A DNA stretch of 22,722 nucleotides from Chrysochromulina tobinii. Lineage: Eukaryota > Haptophyta > Prymnesiales > Chrysochromulinaceae. A model generated the notes under the pieces. It was not told the DNA's origin and ran no database searches. It saw only the letters and a program-made list of their open reading frames with translations. The translations under genes and the position numbers were made by a program. The stretch is from contig JWZX01003025.1 in assembly GCA_001275005.1 (NCBI GenBank), positions 1 to 22,722 on the forward strand, written 5' to 3'. Numbering within the stretch: the stretch's first letter is position 1; each line of letters opens with the position of its first letter. This document shows positions 13,947 to 21,235 of the stretch, one piece after another.

Positions 13947-16900
13947 ATGGGATGGAACGAGCAGATCGACGCGATGATCCTATCCAAGTCGGCGGCCAAG
14001 GTGCGCTTCATCGGCATCCTGGTCCTGCTCGTAGTCTTCACTCTCGACGGCGTCACAGTCATCCTGCTGCGCGAGGCGCCTCTGCTTGTCGCGTCCACCA
14101 TGGAAATGGCGTCAGGCGACGCGGCAGACAGCGCGCCCGACTGGTCCTGGGACGGCTTGCTCGACGGGCTCGGAGACTTTTCCGGCGACACCGTCGATTG
14201 CTGCCTCCTGTTCCTCATCCGGCTCGTAGTGCTCTGCGCGATCGGTACGATCGCCGTGCGCGTGGGCCAGCCGCAGCTCGACAACTTGATGCCGGCCTCG
14301 CCGGCGCGTTCCAATGGCGTGTGCAGCGCGTGCCACCCGCATGGCATTAATGCCACCTTTTCGAGCACCTCGACCGCGCCTCTTCTCATCAACCAGCCCG
14401 CGTCATCCGCCGCTGCCGTCGACGACATCACCGCCGCCAGCGGCAACGCACCCTCGGCAACGCCCAAACCGACGACGGAGGTCAAGGAGGAGCACCTGCT
14501 CTCGCACCAGCGCAAGCTCGCCGCCGAGCAGCGCAAGAACGTCGCCATAGGCGCCCTCTTCCTATCCGCGACGGCGATGCAGGTCTTCGTGGGAATCAAG
14601 TGCATCGGGTTCGTGGGCGAGTGGGCAGAGTCACCCGAGCTCGAGACCCTGCAGGTGAGTGCTGCCGATTGGCTCTCTGATGGGAGCTGATTATGATGGA
14701 TTGCGAGACTCATTCGGACTCTGATTATGATGGATTGCGAGACTCATTCGGACTCTCGGTACCCGTGTGTGCAGGGCGCGCTCATGGGCGCGTCAGTGCT
14801 CTTCGTCAACATCGAGGCGTGGCTCGTCAAGCGGCTCGTCAACGCCCTCACTGCCGAGGAGGGTTTCATGGTGCCCGAGTTCCACAAGCACCGCCTCTAC
14901 TTTCGGGTCGACTTACCGATGCACCGGTGCGACATGTGCCGCAATCAGTCGAGAGGCGGCATGTACCACTGCCAAATGTGCGACTTTGACGTGTGCCCCG
15001 CGTGCTTCAACAAGAAGGATAAGGCGACGGGCGAGGGCATCCTCCGAGGCGACAAGGGTGTGAAGCAGGGCGAGCACCTGACGTTCACACAGTATTTGGG
15101 GCGCGCGATGAGGCTGGTGCTGCCCCACATCCCTCTCTTTGTCGTGGCCATCGCGTGCCTCGCGTCCAAGAGCATCATCAACCTCTTCCTCCCGAACCTG
15201 CAAGGCCGCATCCTCGATCACGTCGTCGCCGCGCGTGCCGCGTGCGCCGCCAACGCGTCCGCCGCCCTCTCGGACGAGACGCCCGACACGGCGCCCGCCT
15301 GTGACGAAGCGAGGCAGAGCTTCCGCGAGACGGTGGCGCACTACCTGTCGCTCTCGATTGTGCTCGGCATCCTGGGCGGGCTCCAGTCGCTCTCGTTCAT
15401 GGTCGTCGGTCGGAAGATCATGGTCTGGATCCGCGGCCAACTCTTCCGACGCATCGTCGTGCAGGATATCGCCTTCTTCGATGGCTTCCGAACCGGCGAC
15501 CTGGTGCAACGGCTGACGGGCGACGTGCGCGCGATGATCCAGCCGTTGCAGAACACGCTCGCCACGCTCCTCTCGAATCTCATCCTTCTCTTCGGCGGGG
15601 TCGTCATGTGCTTCGTCACCTCGTGGCGCCTCTCCATGCTCGCGTTCACCACGGTCCTGCCCATCATGCACGTGACCGAATCCTATGCGTGGTGGTCGGG
15701 CAAAATCAACAAGCAGATCTACCAGCACTACGCGGACGGCGCCTCGATCGTCACCGAGGCGTTCCAAAACGTGCGCACCCCCTTTTCGCGCCGTCTCGAG
15801 CGCTCGCCTGATTGCACCTGATTGCACCTGATTGCACGCCTTCGTCAGGTGCGCACCGTTCGCGCCGTCTTGAGCGCTCGCCTGATTGCACCTGATTGCA
15901 CCTGATTGCACGCCTTCGTCAGGTGCGCACCGTTCGCGCCGTCTCGAGCGAGCCATTCGAGATCGAGCGCTTCGAGGTCACCTTGCGATTGGCGCTGAGC
16001 AAGGGCGTCAAGGACGCGATCTTCGGCGCCTTCTCGAACGCGTTCAACAACTACCTCGACCTGGGCGCAGGGGTGCTCATCCTATGGTACGGCGGCTCGA
16101 TCGCGATGGAGCCCGAGGGCAGCATCACTGTGGGCAATCTGATCACGTACCAGCTCTACTGGAACATGCTCAACAACTCGCTGCAAGCGCTCAACAACGT
16201 GCTCAACGAGTTCACACGCGCAGCGGGCGCGGCCGAGAGAGTACTCTCCCTCGTGGACCTGACGCCCGACATTGACCCAACCGCCGGCCTACCGGTCGAG
16301 CAGGCGGTGCATGCATGGTCGATCGAGTTTCGTCAGGTGAGTGCCACTGATGAGCCCTGATGAGCCCTGATGAGCCCTGATGAGCCCTGATGAGCCCTGA
16401 CGGCTCAATGCGCTCGAGTTTCGTCAGGTGCACTTTCGGTACCAGATGCGGCCGTTGCAGACGGTGCTGGATGGCATGTCGTTCCGCATCCAAGAGGGGA
16501 CGGTGTGCGCTCTCGTCGGCCGATCCGGCGGCGGCAAGTCGACAATGATCCACTTGATGCTTCGATTCTACGACCCGACCGAAGGGTCGATTGCCATCGG
16601 CGGCGTCGACCTGAGGGATTTGCATCTGCCCTCTGTCCACCGCCGGATCGGGGTCGTCTCGCAAGAGACTCAGCTCTTCAACGCGACGATCCGAGAGAAC
16701 ATCGCCTACGGCGCGCCCGACGGTTACACCGAGGAGGAGCTCGTCGCCGCAACACGTGCTGCCCAGGCGCTCGACTTTATCCACTCCTTTGAGGACGGCT
16801 TTGCGACGCGTGTGGGGGAGCGCGGCCAACGGCTGAGCGGCGGCCAGAAGCAGCGCATCGCCATCGCGCGCTGCCTGCTGCGCCGGCCACGCCTGCTGCT

Positions 16901-17249
16901 TCTCGACGAGGCCACGTCAGCGCTCGACACCGAGTCCGAGGCCGCTGTGCAGAAGGCCCTCGACGAGATGATTTGGGAGCGTGGCGGATACACCGTCCTG
17001 CTGGTCGCCCATCGGCTCTCAACGGTCGTCAACTCGCAGACGATCGTGGTGGTGGACAAGGGGAAAGCCGCTGAGATTGGGTCGCATGAGGCGCTGCTCG
17101 CCCAGGACGGCGCGTACGCCAGCCTCGTGGCGCACCAACTGCTCAAGCAGAGGGAGCAGCTCGATCAGGACACGCAGGCGGGCACCAGCGGTGCCGCTTC
17201 TGGCGCCGCGCCGTCGGGCGGGCGCGGCCGTGGAGGCGGCCGCGGATGA
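13947..17249 (+). CDS. TAP-like ABC half-transporter (ABCB type) with ZZ-like zinc finger, four exons
   Basis: ATP-driven membrane exporter subunit, expected to dimerise. First ATG of the frame at 13947. The exons 13947-14654, 14775-15770, 15923-16336 and 16428-17249 all join in phase 0, giving 979 residues. Exon 1 and the start of exon 2 encode about four hydrophobic helices (an extra N-terminal domain like TMD0 of TAP/ABCB9) with a Ser/Ala-rich loop. Residues about 286-316 carry CX2C-X10-CX2C-X4-CX2C (C288 to C313) with MYHCQMCDFDVCPACF, a ZZ-type core. The six-helix core follows from about 340, including FFDGFRTGDLVQRLTGDV and EAFQN|VRTVRAVSSEPFE. The nucleotide-binding domain has Walker A GRSGGGKST (737-745), Q-loop Q785, LSGGQ (842-846), Walker B D866/E867 and H-loop H901. 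The tail is Gly/Arg-rich. Substrate unknown. Family assignment is certain and the gene model well supported. Confidence 0.93.
14655..14774 (+). other. ABC transporter intron 1 with 34-bp tandem duplication
   Basis: 120 nt, phase 0, donor CTGCAG|GTGAGT, acceptor GTGTGTGCAG|GGC. It contains two exact 34-bp copies (14687-14720 and 14721-14754) starting ctgattatgatgg. Confidence 0.9.
15771..15922 (+). other. ABC transporter intron 2, itself a tandem duplication
   Basis: 152 nt, phase 0. It consists of two near-identical units, 15771-15848 (78 nt) and 15849-15922 (74 nt). Each unit begins GTGCGCACC, contains a 10-base repeat (cctgattgca, about three copies) and ends CTTCGTCAG. The first 28 bases of exon 3 match the start of unit 2 with one mismatch. 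Joining 15770 to 15923 restores the family-conserved EAFQN|VRTVRA. Confidence 0.88.
16337..16427 (+). other. ABC transporter intron 3, flanked by a 17-bp direct repeat
   Basis: 91 nt, phase 0, donor CGTCAG|GTGAGT, acceptor CGTCAG|GTGCAC. The 17-mer tcgagtttcgtcaggtg spans both splice junctions (16323-16339 and 16414-16430). The interior has five copies of tgagccctga (16351-16400). Confidence 0.9.
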
Positions 17250-17273
17250 ACAGGTATACGATAGGAGGCCGAA

Positions 17274-17282
17274 TTTGGCGCG
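17274..17282 (+). promoter_or_regulatory. possible E2F-type site upstream of the DNA ligase I gene
   Basis: The sequence TTTGGCGCG matches the E2F consensus TTTSSCGC and lies about 220 bases before the ligase ATG. Replication genes, including ligase I, are E2F targets in plants and animals. A single match of this length could be chance. Confidence 0.3.
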
Positions 17283-17499
17283 ATTGCGATAACTAAGTGT
17301 TCAAGGTTCATTTCCACAGAGAGAACATCAGAACACAGGAAACTAAGCTTACGACCCCATCGGTGCGCTTGGTGTGGCGATTCAGATGAGATGACCTTTT
17401 TTCGAAGAATCTAATATGATGTGACGCTTTTCGCAAAAAAAGCTGACCTTTTCTCACCGCGGCACCGTGGACTGAAGGTGGAGTCGACACTTCACGATC

Positions 17500-20400
17500 A
17501 TGGCCGAGCGCTCATGCCCTCGCTGCACATTGCTCACGAGCAACCAGGACGCTACGACGTGCGAGCTGTGCGGTGCGGCTCTTCCTCGACTCGGACCGCC
17601 AGCTTCCGCTCAGCCCAAGGTCACAGGCAAGCGCAAGCAGCCAGCACCAGACGCCAAGCAGCGCGGCATTGCTGCCTTCTTCGGCGGCGGCGGCAACGGC
17701 GCCGGGAGAGAAGCTCCCGCCGCAGCGCCATCGGCGGTCTCCGCAGCGCCATCCACGGCCGCCTCAGCGCCATCAGTCCCTCATGCCGCGCCGACGCCCG
17801 CTCGTGCGCAGGCCATGCATGCGGCCTCCCTGCCCGCCAGGCCGTCGCAGCAGCTGTCCGTCCAGCTTGCCTTAGACGACGGGCCACCGCCCGACCTGAG
17901 CCTGCCGCTCGCTCAGTACCAACCGTCTCGGGCGGGCTGGCAACCGGGCACGCCAGTGCCGTACGCGCACGTCGCGGCTGCGCTCGACGCCGTCTCAGCT
18001 ACACGCTCACGGCTGGCCAAGGAGCTCGCACTCACGAATGCGATGCGCGCGCCGCTCGCGCTGGGCGCATGCGCCGCGGATCTGGAGGCGCTGTGCTACC
18101 TACTCTCACCTGCCAAGGATGCGCAGTCGGGGGGGCACCGGCTTCGCCCCGACTGGTCGACAGACGCGTGTCCCCTCGGCATCACCTCGAGTGCCATCAC
18201 GGGCGCCATCGTCGAGGCAACTGGCGCGAGCCGAGCGCAACTCTCGGCCGCCTATGAGCGGCTGCGCGATTCGGGCGATGCGGCGCTCTACGTGCGCGAC
18301 GGGTGCGGCGGCGGTCGGCAGACGCTTCTCGTGCGCCCCTCGCCTCTCAGCGCTGCGGCCGTCCACCGCTCGTTGCTTTCTGTGGGCACGATGGGCGGCG
18401 CTGGCGTGGAGAAGGCGAAGGCGAGCCGGTTGGGCGCGTTGTTGCGAGCGGCGCGTGGCACGGAGCTCAAATGGCTCGTGCGCACCTTGGTGCCGCACAT
18501 GCAATGCGGCATCTCGCTCGAGGCCTCGGTGCTACCAGCGCTCGCCGCTGCCGCGATCGTGCATGCACATGAGATGAGCGGCGGAGGCGGCGGTGGAGGC
18601 GGGGGTGGAGGCGGAGGTGGAGGCGGTGCAGGTGGCGGGGTCGGTGGCGGTGGAGCTCGTGGCTGTAGCGGACGTGGTGTCTCCTCCTCCTCCTCTTGGT
18701 TGCCGCCCGCTGAACGGCTGCATCGAGCACAGGATGTGATCCGTTCGGGCTATGCACTGCGGCCCGATGTGGCCGTCCTCGTCGCGGCGGTGCTCTCCGG
18801 ATGTGACGAAACCGGATGTGACGAAACCGGAGATCCTCTCGAGATGCTGAGCGCGCGATTGCATGCGGCGTGCACGCCGCGCGTGGGGGTGCCGTTACAG
18901 CCCATGCTCGCCAAGCCGTGCACCTCCATCGTCGATGCGATCAAGATGCTGCGCGGAGCGGCGGGTGGAATGGTGAGTAGCGCGCCTGCTGAGAGCGCGA
19001 GCCACGTGTCGCCTGCCTCAAAATGGGTCGCAGCCGAGCACAAGTACGATGGGCAGCGCGCCCAGGTGCACCGCAGCGCCGATGGCACCATCACCATGTT
19101 CTCACGCAAGCTGGATGCGATGACCGCCAAGTACCCCGACGTTGTCGAGGCCATCCGCCAGAGTGTGCGCACGGCGCGGCCCTTTGTAGCCGATGCTGAG
19201 ATTGTGCCCATGCAGGTGCCCAGGCTCGACGCGGGCGAGGCCGCGACGGCGGAGGCGGGCGAGACAGCGGCGGCACCGTCAGGCGATGTGGCGGCGCCGG
19301 GTGTCCCTGTCGAGTCGCATCTTGGGACCTTCCAGTCGCTCTCCACCCGAAAGCGCAAGAACGTCACCACCGCCAACGCGGCGGCGACCTCAGTCCCGGT
19401 GAGGCTCGTGCTCTTTGATCTGTTGATGCTCGGTGACGAGAGCTTGTTAGCGCGCCCACTGAGCGAGCGGCGCGCTCTGTTGCACGCCGAGTTCACACCC
19501 ATACCAAATGCGGTCAGCTTCGCGATGGCGACCGATCTGGACCTTGGCGTGGAGGGCGTCGGCGGCGGTGGCGGTGGTGGCGGTGGCGGCGATGGCGGTG
19601 GCGGCGATGGCGGCGCGAAGGACGCGCCGCGCGTGCTCGAGGCAGCGCTTCTGCGCGCGGTGGCCGATGGTTGCGAGGGGCTGCTTCTCAAGCGGCTGGA
19701 CTATCCATACCAGCCAAGCTGGGGCACACGCCGCTCGGACGCATGGGTCAAATGCAAGAAGGATTGTACGTCGGCTCGCTCGCCTGTACCTCTGCAATCC
19801 CCTCTGCACAGTCAACCTTGCCATCCACTCTGCCACGTTCTTGTTCCTGTGTGCTCGCAGACATTGAGGGGATGGGCGACTCGCTCGACTTGGTGCCCAT
19901 TGGCGGCTGGCGTGGGCAGGGGCGCAAGAAGCGCTGGGTGTCGCCGTGGCTGATGGCCACCTACGACGCGCGCACAGGTACCTTTGGCTCAGTCTGCCGC
20001 GTGATGAGCGGCTTCACCGACGCCTTCTACAAGGAGAACACCATCAAGTACCTCGGCAGCGAGATTGGCAGCGAGATTGGCGCTGATGGCAGCGGCGGGC
20101 AGGTAAGTCGCGGCGGCGAGGAGGAGGAAGGCGCGGAGGATTGCCAAGAGGAGGACGAGGACGAGGAGGAGGACGTCGAGCCCGAGGTTTTGCCAGAGGA
20201 GGCCGTGGCGGCCATGGCGGGCGGCGAGGACGGCGCGTCCGGAACGAGTGCGTCGCTGCTGTTACGAGGACCCGCAGAGGGCGTTGAGACGGGCGAGAAC
20301 GCGCAGTACTGGTTCCAGCCATGCGAGGTGTGGGAAGTGCGAGGGGCCGACATCACCCTCTCGCCAGTACACATGGCGGCGGCCGGGCTGGTCGCCGAGC

Positions 20401-20528
20401 GCGGCCTGTCGATGCGTTTCCCGCGCTTCATCCGCAAGCGGCCCGATAAAAGGCTGAGCGACGCGACGACGCCCGAGATGCTCGCGGCCATGTTCCGTAA
20501 GCAGACGCAAGGGCAGGCGGATGAGTGA
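17500..20528 (+). CDS. LIG1: ATP-dependent DNA ligase I with N-terminal zinc finger and PIP box
   Basis: Joins Okazaki fragments and repair nicks in the nucleus. The exons 17500-19765 and 19861-20528 join in phase 1 (GAT T|AC) to give 977 residues and restore KCKKDYIEGMGDSLDLV. The N-terminus has C6-X2-C9-X11-C21-X2-C24, a NZF/RanBP2-like finger (CPRCTLLTSNQDATTCELCG). The PCNA-binding PIP box QRGIAAFF is at 54-61. The DNA-binding domain starts near 140. Catalytic Lys515 lies in AAEHKYDGQRAQVH (motif I), followed by FSRKLDAMTAKYPDVV, motif III-like LVLFDLLMLGDESLL, motif IV CEGLLLKRLDYPY, and the OB-fold ending CEVWEVRGADITLSPV and MRFPRFIRKRPDKR. Unusual features are two Gly tracts, a CDETG duplication and an acidic insert (about 775-830) in the OB domain, all in frame. 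The finger and inserts are unlike the human enzyme. Function as LIG1 is well supported. Confidence 0.95.
18580..18655 (+). repeat. (ggcggtgga)n-type poly-Gly tract in DNA ligase I
   Basis: In-frame gly codons (ggc, ggt, gga, ggg) in tandem, encoding about 24 residues, nearly all Gly. It sits inside the DNA-binding domain. A second tract lies at 19558-19616, between motif III and motif IV. Confidence 0.92.
19766..19860 (+). other. intron of the DNA ligase I gene
   Basis: 95 nt, phase 1, donor GATT|GTACGT, pyrimidine-rich 3' end and acceptor GTGCTCGCAG|ACATTG. Splicing rebuilds the conserved K-K-D-Y junction of ligases. Without it the frame runs to a stop after about 60 unrelated residues. Confidence 0.92.
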
Positions 20529-21235
20529 TCGCACATAGCTATGTATTAGAACCGAGAATTCGCGAGTCATTATGCGTGAACAACCGACAACCGAACCGTG
20601 GAGCGTGATCGGTGGTGAAGGTCAAGCGGCCCCACACGGCGGCATTCTTGACGTGAATGACTTAGTGGGTCTTGTGGCGCCCGCGCCCACATTCAGTATT
20701 GCAAATGCCCGGGTGCACGTCACCGCACGGCTCACAGCACGCTATCGAGAGGTTCTTCGCACTTCGCATTATCGAGGCCGCACGCCCCTGCAACGCTCGG
20801 CACGGCCGGGTCCTCGCTCTCGCGCGTGGCATCCCCGCCTATACTGGCCCGGCGGGCGACGCCTCCGACCGGAAAGCATGGGCCACTGCCGCCCGCTCTC
20901 GACTTTTACGCACCTCGGATCTCCTCACTCACGCTACACTCACGCGCGCAGAGGGCCCCGCCACCTGTTCGAACATGCATCACATGCAGCTGCTCATGGG
21001 ACCGACATGAGAATGGGAACCCACATGCAGTGTACAGCAGGGGGCAGGGGGGCGCAGCACGAGCCGACGCCCCTTCCCCCTGGCGCGCCCTCCCCGCACA
21101 ATGCGCTCATGACAGCGCGAGGCGCGGCGGGTGGAACAGTCCGCGACTCGTGATGACGCGACTCATCAGCGTCTTTCGGGTGCCGTTCGAGTGAACAACC
21201 TCTGTGAACAACCCGAATCGGGCAGTCGCCGCGGC
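20529..21235. other. convergent intergenic region, no recognised gene
   Basis: Lies between the 3' ends of the ligase (+) and MYB (-) genes. A plus-strand open frame with an ATG at 20572 runs 193 codons, and two other frames are open for over 100 codons across the same bases. Its product is Arg/His/Pro-rich with no domain, signal or conserved block that I can see. I treat it as probably noncoding. Confidence 0.4.

Noticed and set aside
13817-14713. 298-codon minus-strand open frame
   Set aside because: Antisense to exon 1 of the ABC transporter. The plus-strand frame encodes the membrane helices and splices in phase to exon 2.
15800-15920. CRISPR-like array of short repeats
   Set aside because: The 10-base units are directly adjacent, without spacers, and sit in an intron of a eukaryotic gene.
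14913-15956. 347-codon minus-strand open frame
   Set aside because: It lies opposite exon 2 and intron 2 of the ABC transporter; its product is His/Arg/Glu-rich with no domain, a typical GC-driven antisense shadow.
18750-19691. 313-codon minus-strand open frame
   Set aside because: Antisense to the catalytic core of DNA ligase I, including poly-Pro from the poly-Gly tract. The plus strand has clear ligase motifs.
20103-20280. second intron in DNA ligase I starting at GTAAGT
   Set aside because: The donor looks good, but the obvious acceptor (CCGCAG near 20277) would join in the wrong phase, and the segment is open, acidic and in frame. Kept as coding, though RNA data could change this.
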